64,000 nucleotides of DNA from an uncultured Planctomycetaceae bacterium (GCA_937916515.1 CALFSX010000172.1:1-64000), one strand, 5' to 3'. Shown: positions 1 through 9,701, counted from the stretch's first letter. Made by a program: numbers and translations. Notes: generated by a model from the letters alone, not told the origin.

Positions 1-737
1 TGGTGGAGGGTTAATAGTTGTTGCCCAATACGATGTACGTACGTCAGTCGATGTGAGGTGTTGGCATAAGGGTTGGGTTAACGTTTAGGCTAGCACCAGA
101 ATTGGCCGCGACGCGGAAACGTTGTATTGCACAGTGTGCTGATTCGGGAAAACCCGTCTGGCAATTGTGCCGAATGATCAGACGTTCAGTTACAGCATCG
201 GTTTTGCCAGCATCGGTTTTGCCAGCAGCGGTGAGGCTGTTGCTGCTCTGAAGTCGGAATGATTTTGGGGTTTGTTCGCGATTGTTGAATTGGAAATTTT
301 GGAGCCTGCCTCAGCGAGGAAATTCCCGGCGTTCGCAATCTGGTTGAGTTGCGTACGACTACGTTTTCTGAAGGTTTGCGATTCTGGCAGACTGGGTTTG
401 TGCCGCGGAAATCGGGAATCTGCGGTCCGGGCAGAATTCTGTGAAGTGCCTCGACTGGCCCATCGCCTGTTAATTTATGCGTTTTGTTAGGGTTTTTCCT
501 GCGGTTTAGACACGTATTCCCTGGAAAACCGGTCCCAATCGACGGAAGTCCGCAGCTTGCGTTTCTCCGAGAGCGACCGCAGCTGTATTCTTCTGACTAA
601 ACCGTGCCTGGTTTCGTTCCAGGATTGGCGCGTGTTCAGCGAATGACGGGTTTGGATACCGTCTTCCGAATTCTTATTCTGGTCTCTCAGGCCGGGCCTG
701 CAATTTTCAACGCGAAGATTTTTCGCGAGAACTAAAT
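1..737. other. Gene-free leader region upstream of yidC
   Basis: No convincing gene is seen; the longest reading frames are short and have no family resemblance. Two small structures are visible. One is a 15-bp direct tandem repeat (194-208 and 209-223, unit AGCATCGGTTTTGCC). The other is a short perfect inverted repeat just before yidC, listed separately. In many bacteria rpmH and rnpA lie upstream of yidC, but neither is recognisable here. Confidence 0.5.
711..727 (+). promoter_or_regulatory. Small hairpin immediately upstream of yidC
   Basis: The arms CGCGAA (711-716) and TTCGCG (722-727) are perfectly complementary around a 5-nt loop. They end 10 nt before the yidC ATG, where a Shine-Dalgarno sequence would normally sit, and no clear one is visible. 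A role in translation control is only an inference. Confidence 0.3.
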
Positions 738-2846
738 ATGGACAATCGTCGGTTCGTCACTTTTCTGGTTTTCTTTTTCGCGTTTACGTATCTGTACAAC
801 GGGATCATTGTTCCGAAGTTTTTCCCGCGGCCTGTTCCGGTTGTGGATGGAGACATCGCGGAGGATGAGGCTGGTGCGGAAGCAGATGGGGAAACATCTG
901 TTGCTGCTGAAGCGGATCCTAATTCAGGCGATCCGGACGTCGCTGTTGACGTCGTGGAAGACGCTGAGCCAGCGGTACACCCGCATCGTCTGTTGAACAT
1001 TGGCTCGCTTGACCCCGAGAGCGGTTATTTTCTGGACGTCGTTTTGAACTCCGCTGGTGCTGCGATCGAATCCGTTAAGTTAGCGGATCCGAAGTTCAAA
1101 GAGCTTAAGGATGCCACAGAACAGGTTCAGGTTGTTGGAACCAATTCCACAGAAGATCGAACGTTCACAACAGCGATTGATGCAATCGACGAACAGCTGA
1201 AGAAGCACAAGCTGACTTTGGAAACCATAGATTGGGAAGTTGTTTCATCGGATGCAGGGCATGCGACCTTTGCTTTTGAGTCACCCAATCATGCGTTGAA
1301 GGTTGAGAAGACTTATTTTGTGAACAAAGTGGAGTTCGCTCCGGGTGAGATCAAAGAAGCCTTCACGACCGAATCATCAGGCTTCACCATTGAATTGGAA
1401 CTAAAGGTAACCAACCTGTCAGATAAGGCGGTTCCTGTTGTGTACGAACTGCAGGGGCCAGTTGGCGTGGTGCTTGAAAACGAAGAGCACACTCGGAAGT
1501 ATCGCGATATCAAGATCGAGTTTCTTGGCGAAGACGACGACGTCACTCTGGGAGCCAAGGCGGTCGCCAAGCTGTGTGAGACAATGGGTTTTGGCACAAA
1601 CGAAGCCAAAATCCGTGCCGCGCTAAAGCAGAAGGAAGCCTGGACAGGAGCCTTCCGCTACGCGGGTGTTGATGTGCAGTTTTTCGCCGCGTTGGTTGCG
1701 CCACTGGATGGTCGCGAAGAAGCAGAACGTATCTCGAGTCGGTGGATCGATCGCACGTATCCCGTGATGATTCAGGAAGATCGCGTTGATGTGAACATGA
1801 GCGACATCAGCTTCCGCATGGTGTCGAATCCGCAGGAATTGGCTGCCAAAGGTGGTGACGATTCTGTGACTCACAAGTACGCCTTTTTTGTCGGACCCAA
1901 GCGAGCGACATTGCTTGACCCGGAGCCCATGCGGGCCGATCAGGTACTGGACTATGGAAGCTATTTCGGATTTATCGCTCGAGGCATGCATTATCTGTTG
2001 GACACTTTCTATGGCTGGGGAATGCCATATTTTCTGGCGATCATCTGTCTGACGGTACTGGTGCGAGGATGCATGTTCCCGCTGTCTCGCAAGCAGGCGA
2101 TTAGTGCGGCCAGAATGAAAGATCTGCAGCCGAAACTGGCTGAACTGAAAGTTAAGTACGGAGACGACAAGGAAAAGTTTGCCAAGGCTCAAATGGAGCT
2201 CTGGAGAAAGAACAACATCAATCCTTTGGGAGGCTGCCTGCCATTGTTCTTTCAGTTTCCTGTCTTTATTGCTTTGTACACATGCTTGAACACGGCTGTT
2301 GATCTGCGGTTGTCCAGCTTCTTGTGGATTGAAAACCTGGCGGCTCCTGACGCGCTGATGCGGATGCCGAAGCTTCCGTTTCTTGGTTCCGACTTCAATC
2401 TGTTGCCTTGCATCACCGTTGTTCTGTTTCTGATGCAGCAAAAAATGTTTATGCCGCCACCAGCTGATGAGCAAGCGGCCGCTCAGCAGAAAATGATGAA
2501 CTTCATGACCGTGTTCATGGGGGTTATGTTCTGGCACGTTCCGGCTGGTTTGTGTATTTACTTTATCGCATCCAGTGTTTGGGGAATTGCAGAACGAAAA
2601 CTTCTGGGCAACACAAAGCTGGCTACTGACGAAGACGGCAGCGACGGCGATGATGGCGAACCCAGCGTCAAAGTCATTCCGCCCGGTAAGGGTGGCCAGG
2701 CTAAGACAGCATCTGCGAAGCCGGAATTACCTGCCAAGCAAGGATTCATGGCCAAACTGATGGCCGCTGCAGAAGAGGCTCAAAGGCAGACGGAAAACAA
2801 GCGCGAAAAAGAAGGCAAGGGTAAAGGTAAGAAGAAGGGACGCTAG
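738..2846 (+). CDS. yidC: YidC membrane protein insertase
   Basis: YidC/Oxa1-family insertase that helps membrane proteins enter and fold in the cytoplasmic membrane, alone or with Sec. The 702-residue product has the Gram-negative-type plan. A first transmembrane segment lies at about residues 7-25, then an acidic linker, then a large periplasmic beta-domain to about residue 385. The conserved membrane core follows at about 400-620. In it one sees the hydrophilic-groove arginine in TVLVRGCMFPLS, the cytoplasmic coiled-coil hairpin (MKDLQPKLAELK), and the NPLGGCLPLFFQFPVF segment. The C-terminus is a long Lys-rich tail (KREKEGKGKGKKKGR), which in other YidC proteins assists ribosome contact. 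mnmE follows about 165 bp downstream, the classical yidC-mnmE order. The family assignment is firm. Confidence 0.97.
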   Translation: MDNRRFVTFLVFFFAFTYLYNGIIVPKFFPRPVPVVDGDIAEDEAGAEADGETSVAAEADPNSGDPDVAVDVVEDAEPAVHPHRLLNIGSLDPESGYFLDVVLNSAGAAIESVKLADPKFKELKDATEQVQVVGTNSTEDRTFTTAIDAIDEQLKKHKLTLETIDWEVVSSDAGHATFAFESPNHALKVEKTYFVNKVEFAPGEIKEAFTTESSGFTIELELKVTNLSDKAVPVVYELQGPVGVVLENEEHTRKYRDIKIEFLGEDDDVTLGAKAVAKLCETMGFGTNEAKIRAALKQKEAWTGAFRYAGVDVQFFAALVAPLDGREEAERISSRWIDRTYPVMIQEDRVDVNMSDISFRMVSNPQELAAKGGDDSVTHKYAFFVGPKRATLLDPEPMRADQVLDYGSYFGFIARGMHYLLDTFYGWGMPYFLAIICLTVLVRGCMFPLSRKQAISAARMKDLQPKLAELKVKYGDDKEKFAKAQMELWRKNNINPLGGCLPLFFQFPVFIALYTCLNTAVDLRLSSFLWIENLAAPDALMRMPKLPFLGSDFNLLPCITVVLFLMQQKMFMPPPADEQAAAQQKMMNFMTVFMGVMFWHVPAGLCIYFIASSVWGIAERKLLGNTKLATDEDGSDGDDGEPSVKVIPPGKGGQAKTASAKPELPAKQGFMAKLMAAAEEAQRQTENKREKEGKGKGKKKGR

Positions 2847-3011
2847 ATTGCTTTTGGCGCTGGTTGTTGCAGCTGATGCCTGAGTCGTCGGGTGGTGTTC
2901 TTTCAATCACCTGCTGGCGCACAATAGCAAACATCTTGTCAGAGCCTTCGCTTACACAGAACGGATGTTGTTTCGTAATCTGGCTGAATGCCGTTAGCTG
3001 ACCATCAACCT

Positions 3012-4406
3012 ATGTCGCTGGATTTTCAGGATACGATTGCCGCGATCGCTTCTCCGCCGGGACCGGCAGAACGCGGCATTATTCGTATCAGTGGTGTGGC
3101 TGCAGTGGCTTCGGTGGCTGACGTGTTTCATCCAACTTGTGAAGGTGTTGCGTTAGCTGAGCACCGGCGACCGATTCGTATCGACGGTTGCCTGCATTTA
3201 ACTTCACTTCGTGTACCACTGCCCGCTTCGCTGATGCTGTGGCCAACTGACCGCAGTTATACCGGTCAGCCGATGGCCGAGTTTCATACCATCGGCTCCC
3301 CTGCTCTGCTGGATGCTGTGCTGGAGACGTTCTTCCAACATGGAGCTCGGCCGGCGAATCGTGGTGAATTCACTATGCGAGCCTTCATGGCCGGGCGAAT
3401 CGATTTGCTGCAGGCGGAAGCCGTACTGGGAGTCATTGATGCAGCCGATCATGAAGAACTGCAAACCGCATTGACTCAGCTGGGCGGCGGCATCACTTCC
3501 AAACTGGCAGGTGTTCGATCACGGATTCTGGCGCTGCTGGGTGATCTTGAAGCTGGATTGGACTTTGTTGAGGAAGACATTGAATTCATTACGCAACAGC
3601 AGATTTGCGATCGGCTGACACAGTGCCTCAGCACACTGGTTTCGTTGGCAAGCGAATCAGATGCTCGACTGCCATCCGGATATCGCCGCCGTGTTGTGTT
3701 GGCTGGGCTACCGAATGCTGGCAAAAGCACATTATTCAACCGTTTGATTGGGGCTACCAAAGCAATCGTTTCACCGGTTGCCGGCACTACTCGAGATTAC
3801 CTTTCGGGGGTCGTGCATTTTGCAGACGTGGAAGCCGAACTGATCGATACCGCAGGCTGGGAGACCGCATCCGATCTAATCATGGAACGTGCTCAAGGGC
3901 TTAGAGCCGAACAGCTGGATGTTTCCGATGTTGTTCTCTGGTGCACGGCGGCTAACTTGACTGATGATTTTGCCATCCAGAACGCGGAACTAAAGCGGCG
4001 ACTTGAATCAACGGGATCAGACGTTGTCGAAATTCTGACTCAGGCTGACCTTGTTAGTGATGAACGTGCTTCCGAAATTTCTGCCAGCCCAATTTCACTG
4101 ACAATAAGTGCTGAGACCGGCGAAGGCATGGCTGAACTTGTTGAAACGATTGCAGGCCATTTTACGGCGGCATCGTCGTCGCGTTCAGAGTTGCTCGCTT
4201 CAACGTCCGCTCGTTGCAGAGATAGCTTAAAGAAGTCTCGCACGGCGATTGAAGCGGCCATTCATTCGGCGGAAAATCGGTTGGGCGATGAAGTCACGGC
4301 GTTCGAGCTGCGCGACGCGTTGCACGAGATCGGGGCGATTTTGGGCGAAGTTTATACAGACGATATTCTGGATCACATCTTCAGCAATTTCTGCATCGGC
4401 AAATAG
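3012..4406 (+). CDS. mnmE: tRNA modification GTPase MnmE (TrmE)
   Basis: With MnmG it makes the 5-carboxymethylaminomethyl group on wobble uridine of certain tRNAs. About 464 residues. The N-terminal formyl-THF-binding domain begins DTIAAIASPPG. The helical domain is interrupted by a G domain carrying GLPNAGKST (P-loop), a GTTRD switch and DTAGW. The protein ends with the hallmark FCIGK, whose Cys is invariant in the family. An ATG at 2988 would add eight residues; 3012 is preferred from family alignment, and neither has a clear ribosome-binding site. The G4 guanine-specificity motif, normally NKxD, reads TQAD here (about 4039-4050), keeping only the Asp. The gene is convergent with the lipoprotein gene that follows. 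Confidence 0.96.
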   Translation: MSLDFQDTIAAIASPPGPAERGIIRISGVAAVASVADVFHPTCEGVALAEHRRPIRIDGCLHLTSLRVPLPASLMLWPTDRSYTGQPMAEFHTIGSPALLDAVLETFFQHGARPANRGEFTMRAFMAGRIDLLQAEAVLGVIDAADHEELQTALTQLGGGITSKLAGVRSRILALLGDLEAGLDFVEEDIEFITQQQICDRLTQCLSTLVSLASESDARLPSGYRRRVVLAGLPNAGKSTLFNRLIGATKAIVSPVAGTTRDYLSGVVHFADVEAELIDTAGWETASDLIMERAQGLRAEQLDVSDVVLWCTAANLTDDFAIQNAELKRRLESTGSDVVEILTQADLVSDERASEISASPISLTISAETGEGMAELVETIAGHFTAASSSRSELLASTSARCRDSLKKSRTAIEAAIHSAENRLGDEVTAFELRDALHEIGAILGEVYTDDILDHIFSNFCIGK

Positions 4407-4467
4407 ACCTGCTTTGCACGAATGAGCAGCTGTTGTTTGTTTTGCCGTTCGCTGCAGACTGCGAAAA

Positions 4468-5292
4468 TTATCCGGCTTCAAGAGGGATGCTGCCCAGCGC
4501 CTGTGCTCCACACTGCGTCAGCACGGATTTTCCGATGCTAAGAAACATATCGTGTGAAATGCTGTTCAACGAACGACCTTCTTCGCTGGATTCTTTTTGA
4601 TTCCAGACGGCCGTTAAAAACGCAGTGGCTTCTGAGGCGGTACCCGCTACGGCGCCTTTGACAACAGCGGGACCAACACCTTCCGGTGCAATAATCAGTC
4701 CCGCGGCAACCACGGTGATGACGGCCGCGGCCACAGCGATTTCAACTTTGTGTTCGTCAATCCATACCCAGGCAACTCCTGCTGCATCTTTGACAACTCG
4801 CCAGGAAGCAGGAATCGCCGTGCGTGCCCAGGCGATGCCGTTCGCCGCTTTCACCTGGACCCATAAACTGAATTCGCCTGATTTTTCCTGAGTCACCGTC
4901 CAGGTATTTCCAATACTGCTGGACGCCCATTCTGTGGCGTCTCCAGCGTTGGCGGAAATCCACTGCCAGCCATCGGTGGTCGTGTCTGCAGACCAGATCC
5001 AGGCCGTCTGTCCAGCATTCAGAACCATGGTTGTGCCGGAATGAAATTTTTCGCTGACAATCGTCAGGCCGGAAGACGTCGTTTCAGAAACGTACTGCCA
5101 GGTTCCGTCCAGTGTGCTGAACGTGGATGAGTTTTCGGTTTCAGAAGCTACAGCTGTCTCTGACTTCGCAGTAGCGTCATCGGTTTTGGAATTACCGCAG
5201 CCAAGGATTGGGGTGAACAGCAACGAAAAGCACAGCAGGCAAATCGTGTTGCGATCCGTGGTTGAGATTCCTGTAGATTTGAATTGCCACAT
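4468..5292 (-). CDS. Predicted lipoprotein of unknown function
   Basis: About 274 residues. The N-terminal hydrophobic stretch ends in the lipobox-like PILGC followed by GNSKTDD, so a lipid-anchored envelope protein is likely. The start at 5292 (MWQFKST) is chosen because GGAAAGG lies about 7 nt upstream; an ATG at 5322 would extend it by ten residues without a better site. The middle is rich in Trp-containing short repeats (TWQYVSE, WIWSADT, WQWISAN, AWVWIDE) suggesting a small beta-structure. A hydrophobic segment (VEIAVAAAVITVVAAGLII) follows, then a helical tail. No family is recognised. It is convergent with mnmE and 300 bp from rnpB on the other strand. Confidence 0.75.
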   Translation of the reverse strand: MWQFKSTGISTTDRNTICLLCFSLLFTPILGCGNSKTDDATAKSETAVASETENSSTFSTLDGTWQYVSETTSSGLTIVSEKFHSGTTMVLNAGQTAWIWSADTTTDGWQWISANAGDATEWASSSIGNTWTVTQEKSGEFSLWVQVKAANGIAWARTAIPASWRVVKDAAGVAWVWIDEHKVEIAVAAAVITVVAAGLIIAPEGVGPAVVKGAVAGTASEATAFLTAVWNQKESSEEGRSLNSISHDMFLSIGKSVLTQCGAQALGSIPLEAG

Positions 5293-5594
5293 GAAGCAGC
5301 CTTTCCGGAACATTTCAGGCACGTGTCTACGGCAATCAGGTCCTTTTACCCGTTCGTCCGTTGGGAAAAAATATTGCTCATAGGCAGCACTGTAAATGGG
5401 TTTGGATCTGAATTGTCGGAAATATTCAACTGCCGATGGCGAGCGTCAGCAATTCTGAGGCTGTTGAGCTGAAAGTGGTCGCTTAAGAAAACAGTTGGAC
5501 TGCAAATAAGAAGCCATGTGTCAGCGGCAGAAATTTTTGCGGTTCTGCGAGCAATTTTGGCGTATCGGCTGTCCTTGCGGATAGACTGGTTGGT
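5293..5594. other. Intergenic, likely rnpB promoter region
   Basis: Lies between the divergently transcribed lipoprotein gene and rnpB. No gene is seen, and no promoter elements can be named with confidence. Confidence 0.35.
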
Positions 5595-6028
<434 letters not shown>

Positions 6029-6136
6029 CATTTTCTGACGATGCACCAAGTCCTTTGACTTTGGTGAACTATTGGTAACTATGTTGTGGTTAGGGGCTAA
6101 TTCAGAATCAAACTCACACAACCTGCTCATTTCGTA

Positions 6137-6224
6137 TAGCGACAACGGAGCGGCTCGGCGATTAGAACGTCCCACGTTCTTCCGCGTGCCACGCGACCGG
6201 GTCAAGGGCGAAGCCTTTGTTGGC
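6137..6224 (+). repeat. R1 dispersed repeat, copy A (lacks 5' hairpin)
   Basis: Shares the core AGCGACAACGGAGCGGCTCG and the terminal hairpin CAAGGGC-GAA-GCCTTTG, with one G-U pair, then TTGG. The 5' hairpin of full copies is missing. It ends about 23 nt before the next start codon. Confidence 0.85.
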
Positions 6225-6247
6225 AAAATTACCAGAACCACGTTTTC

Positions 6248-6781
6248 ATGATGTTTGACGAATTTGAACGCGAAATGCACTTCCGCAGAATGTGGGAAGC
6301 GGTCCGCATCGAACGCGGCGTGAAATACTCGCTGTTCACGTTTGGTGATTCAAAACTGCCCTATTTTCTGGTGACGCCGCAAAGTGGCGACGGCGACCTT
6401 GTAAAGGTGTGTCGAGGACAGGTAACGATTTCTCGGGCTCGCATTATTACACCCGAAAACATGCGTCCGGAATTTCGTGAACTGTTTGAAGACAGCGAAG
6501 ACTTCGGTCTGGCCGAATTCATGATGGCTCGGTCTGCCGCGTTTTCCAATCTGAAGTTATCCAACGAACGCGGCGCTGAACGCATCGTCACAGATACAGT
6601 GGAAGAAGCTATTGACCGGCTGAATACGCAGTTGGACGATGAAGAGGAAGAGCACGTTGCAATTCTGTCGGCCCCCATTGGTTTGACCGGCATCGCTTTG
6701 CTGAAGTACGCATCGCAACGCATTACGGATAGTGCTCACGACAATCTGAACGAATTGCGGGAACGCGGATTTCTGCCGTAA
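6248..6781 (+). CDS. Conserved hypothetical protein
   Basis: 177 residues, soluble, no signal peptide or membrane segment. The product is mixed alpha/beta in appearance: an N-terminal MFDEFEREMHFRRMW helix, a short beta region with LPYFLVTP, an acidic middle, and a run of acidic residues (LDDEEEEHVAI) before a helical end. The first codon may be 6248 or the next ATG at 6251; no strong ribosome-binding site decides it, and R1 copy A occupies the upstream region. Coding status is supported by an amino-acid composition that looks like a real protein and by the open frame. No function is recognised. Confidence 0.8.
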   Translation: MMFDEFEREMHFRRMWEAVRIERGVKYSLFTFGDSKLPYFLVTPQSGDGDLVKVCRGQVTISRARIITPENMRPEFRELFEDSEDFGLAEFMMARSAAFSNLKLSNERGAERIVTDTVEEAIDRLNTQLDDEEEEHVAILSAPIGLTGIALLKYASQRITDSAHDNLNELRERGFLP

Positions 6782-7286
6782 AGCTGCGTTACAGCTTAAG
6801 CTTCGGGTAGTGGATCTTGTTAAAGGTCCTTGTTGATTCGGGATCTTTAACAAGATCCCCTATCCGCCAACACCATTGCTTTGAATTCACGTAAACGGCG
6901 TCGATTTTGAATTGACACTTGGTTGCCTGATTTGGGCACTTCGTAAAGTGTGCATGTGGCCCGAAATTTCGGTGGATCACGTGGGTGGCTGCGGCTTGTA
7001 GCCACTTGTGAATCTGCATTTCCTGCATGAGTGTCCCACAAACTGACTCGCTGGGCTTCCTGTTTTGCGTATCTTCACAGACGTCGGCCTGGCAATCTCA
7101 ACAACGTCAAATCGGTATAGCAGCACTTTTGCTGTGTAGGTATAAAGTTGCCAATCGTCATTAAACCGTGAGGGGCCCGGATTCGCTCTTTGAGAGCGGC
7201 GATGCTGTGAACACGCCAATGGATTGGTTGGAACGCAGCATTTTCGGGGTTCACCACTTTCGAGCACTTCCATCGGAAGGAGTCCG
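6782..7286. other. Intergenic region with a long inverted repeat
   Basis: About 500 bp without a credible gene. The inverted repeat at 6812-6858 is listed separately. A weaker hairpin (GTGGCT ... AGCCAC) lies near 6990-7002. Nothing else is recognised. Confidence 0.45.
6812..6858. repeat. 14-bp perfect inverted repeat
   Basis: GGATCTTGTTAAAG (6812-6825) pairs perfectly with CTTTAACAAGATCC (6845-6858) across a 19-nt spacer that can extend the stem a little. It lies 30 nt after the stop of the preceding gene. With no U-tract it is not a typical terminator, though it could stabilise or process the transcript end. Confidence 0.6.
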
Positions 7287-8537
7287 ATGTTCAGGTCATC
7301 TGTTCGCTTTACAGCATCGTTTTCTGCATTCTGCGCCGTTTTTGTGTGTGCATTTTCGTCGTCCGAGTTGCTTGCTCAATCTCAGACGGCAGAAATGCGC
7401 CCCGATCAGCAGGCCGCTGCTCGGCAAAGGGTTGCGCTCCAGAACCAGCAGCTTATTGCGCCGCAGCAACAGGTCTCGCCCGAGCTCTGGAAACTGCTTG
7501 ACGACTGGGCCAAGGGGAGCGGCGGCATTAAGAGCCTGTCCGGCAAGCACGAGCGGCACGTTTACGATGGGGCTTTTGAGATCGAAAAAGTATCGGACGG
7601 TAGATTCTGGTACGAATTTCCCGACAAGGGGCGTATCGATGTCGATGCGATCAAGATATCAGAAAATGATCTGGCTGAAAGAAACAAACCCGAGGCCAAA
7701 GTTGAACGCAAGCAGAACGGTCAGCCGTACGAATTGAAGTCGGACGATCCTGAACGTTGGTTGTGCGACGGCGAAAAAGTTTACGACATCAACGATGCTC
7801 AGAAGTCTGCCAAGGTGGCTCATTTGCCACCGGAATTGCGTGGCCAGAACATTATGAACAGTCCTCTTCCGTTTCTGTTTGGCATGCCAGCAGATCAGGC
7901 GGTTGAGCGGTTTCATATGAAAATTGATAAAGACTATCGTCCGGAATACGACATCGTGCTGCTAAGCGCGGTGCCTCGCTGGCGTCAGGATGCGGAAAAC
8001 TGGAAGTCGGCTCAGATCTATCTGGACACAAAAACCTATCTTCCATCCGCTGTAAAGTTGATTGATCCAGCAGGCACGAAACGCACCGTTTACAAGTTTT
8101 CAGACATGAAAATTGGAGGCGGAATTGCTGACTTCTTCAAGAAGGACCCGTGGAATCCTCGAATCAATGGTTATCAGATTCACGTCATTCAGCCGGGGCA
8201 GGATGGTTCTGAGCAGCCCATGGAACCTCAGGCAATTGCAACTGGCGGACCGATCATGGTTCCCAACGTGGTTGGACAGAATCATAAGACGGCTGAGGAG
8301 ATGTTGATCAAGGCCGGGATTCCACCGGAAAATATCAGTAAACAAAACTATGGACCGGCTCCCAAAGCAGAGTGGACATACCTGGTGCGAACTCAGGAAC
8401 CAGCCGCCAATACTCATTTTGATCCTGCAACAAAAGTGGTCCTGATGATCTTTGATCGCCCGCAACAGAATGCTGGTGTGGCTCCGGTTAGTGGGACGCA
8501 ACAGCGAACTGGCAAAGTTTCACTGCGTCAGGAATAG
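7287..8537 (+). CDS. Secreted TIGR03009-like protein with C-terminal PASTA domain
   Basis: 416 residues. The ATG at 7287 is set by a strong GGAAGGAG site 4 nt upstream and opens a Sec signal peptide ending about SELLAQ. The main region (about 60-310) resembles the planctomycete-specific domain TIGR03009, which has a LolA/LppX-like look: SGKHERHVYDG, FWYEFPDKGRIDVD, ERWLCDGEKVYDIND. The last 75 residues form a PASTA-type domain (VPNVVGQNHKTAEEMLIKAG, then AANTHFDPATKVVLMI). PASTA domains elsewhere bind cell-wall muropeptides or beta-lactams, typically in penicillin-binding proteins and Ser/Thr kinases. A single PASTA fused to a secreted TIGR03009 domain suggests an envelope sensor or binding role; this is inference. 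The gene stands alone, upstream of parB. Confidence 0.85.
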   Translation: MFRSSVRFTASFSAFCAVFVCAFSSSELLAQSQTAEMRPDQQAAARQRVALQNQQLIAPQQQVSPELWKLLDDWAKGSGGIKSLSGKHERHVYDGAFEIEKVSDGRFWYEFPDKGRIDVDAIKISENDLAERNKPEAKVERKQNGQPYELKSDDPERWLCDGEKVYDINDAQKSAKVAHLPPELRGQNIMNSPLPFLFGMPADQAVERFHMKIDKDYRPEYDIVLLSAVPRWRQDAENWKSAQIYLDTKTYLPSAVKLIDPAGTKRTVYKFSDMKIGGGIADFFKKDPWNPRINGYQIHVIQPGQDGSEQPMEPQAIATGGPIMVPNVVGQNHKTAEEMLIKAGIPPENISKQNYGPAPKAEWTYLVRTQEPAANTHFDPATKVVLMIFDRPQQNAGVAPVSGTQQRTGKVSLRQE

Positions 8538-8550
8538 CGTTGTTTTCAAT

Positions 8551-8572
8551 CGTGAAATGACTGCATTTCGCG
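8551..8572 (+). terminator. Possible transcription-end hairpin
   Basis: CGTGAAATG and CATTTCGCG form a near-perfect stem with a 4-nt loop, 14 nt after the stop of the PASTA protein gene. No U-tract follows, so an intrinsic terminator is only possible. Confidence 0.3.
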
Positions 8573-8734
8573 AATCTGGTCTTGCCTGGTTTTACTAAAC
8601 TGCCGGACCGGAACGTGACTGTTACAGTTGAATCAACTGTTCGGATTATGTCGATGTCTGTTGAGTGTAGTCATGCGGCCGTTCACCAACGTTCGGCGCT
8701 GAACCAATCCGTTGGTAAAGCAGAGAAGTGAATA

Positions 8735-9682
8735 ATGGAAGATCAACAAACCATCCCACAATCAGACAATGAGCAACCTCGGCTGAAAAGTCGTCTTGGT
8801 CGCGGCCTGAACGCACTTCTTGGCAGTTCGTCCGATGACGATAGTCAGCAGCGAGTTGCCATTCGCCTGCACGCCCCTGAACAGGACGAAATCAGTGTTG
8901 AACTGATTGAGCGAAATCCATTTCAGCCGCGTCGCGAATTTGACCAACGCGCCATTGATGAACTGGCGGAGAGTATTCGCAAGCACGGAATTCTTCAGCC
9001 ACTTCTGGTGCGCCCGAAAGGTGACGGCTATCAGCTGATTGCCGGCGAGCGACGTTGGCGAGCGTGTCAACAGGTTGGCATGGAAACCGTTCCATGTCGC
9101 GTTGTTGAGCTGGAAGACAAGCAGGTTTGCGAAGCCGCCATCGAAGAAAACCTGAAACGCCAGGACCTGAACATGGTTGAGAAGGCTCAGGCGTTTAAAG
9201 AATACCTGGATAACTTCGGCGGTACGATCGAAGACCTTGCTAAACAGTTGAGCATGAATCGTTCGACGATCAGCAACATGATGAGACTGCTGGAACTGCC
9301 TGATGTTGTGCAGGACGCTGTCCGGCAGGATCGCATTTCCGGTGGACACGCCCGAGCTTTGTTGGCGCTATCACCAGATGCTCAGATTGAACTGGCGAAG
9401 CAGGTTGAAGATCAGCAACTGTCTGTTCGCAAAACAGAAGAAGCGGTTCGCGAAATCCTGAAGTCGCACAATGGTGTTGTGCCACCCGCTGTGGAAAAGT
9501 CAGGCAATGGGAAGCCCGAAGTGACGGCTCACGTGCTGTCGCTGCAGGATCATCTGCGGAACCACTACGCCGCCAAGGTCGACATCAAACTGAAGAAAAC
9601 AGATCAGGGACAGATCGTCATTCACTTTACGTCGAACGACGATTTTGAACGGATCATCGGGCAGCTGCGCCGCGCTTCGTAG
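8735..9682 (+). CDS. parB: Chromosome-partitioning protein ParB
   Basis: ParB/Spo0J-family CTPase clamp that loads at parS sites and works with ParA to segregate the origin region. 315 residues in canonical order. An N-terminal basic box (RLGRGLNALLG) that normally contacts ParA comes first. The CTP-binding ParB/Srx domain has NPFQPRR and the catalytic/binding motif GERRWRA (about residue 107). A helix-turn-helix follows (LSMNRSTISNMMRLLELP), then a C-terminal dimerisation region. parA, usually adjacent, is not in the window, and no exact 16-bp parS palindrome was spotted by eye. Together with yidC, mnmE and rnpB this suggests an origin-proximal neighbourhood, though dnaA and rpmH are not seen. 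Confidence 0.95.
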   Translation: MEDQQTIPQSDNEQPRLKSRLGRGLNALLGSSSDDDSQQRVAIRLHAPEQDEISVELIERNPFQPRREFDQRAIDELAESIRKHGILQPLLVRPKGDGYQLIAGERRWRACQQVGMETVPCRVVELEDKQVCEAAIEENLKRQDLNMVEKAQAFKEYLDNFGGTIEDLAKQLSMNRSTISNMMRLLELPDVVQDAVRQDRISGGHARALLALSPDAQIELAKQVEDQQLSVRKTEEAVREILKSHNGVVPPAVEKSGNGKPEVTAHVLSLQDHLRNHYAAKVDIKLKKTDQGQIVIHFTSNDDFERIIGQLRRAS

Positions 9683-9701
9683 TGCTTTAAGAGACATTAC
9701 T

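Noticed and set aside
272-490. Short plus-strand frame of 72 codons upstream of yidC
   Set aside because: No ribosome-binding site, no family resemblance, and an amino-acid composition like translated non-coding DNA.
6137-6224. R1 as a tRNA-derived element, because of GATTCGAAC
   Set aside because: The text looks like a T-loop, but the flanks do not form a T-stem and no acceptor or anticodon arm can be drawn.
8735-9700. parS site near parB
   Set aside because: No exact TGTTTCACGTGAAACA-type palindrome was found by eye here or at the R1 copies, whose CGTCCCACGT is too different.
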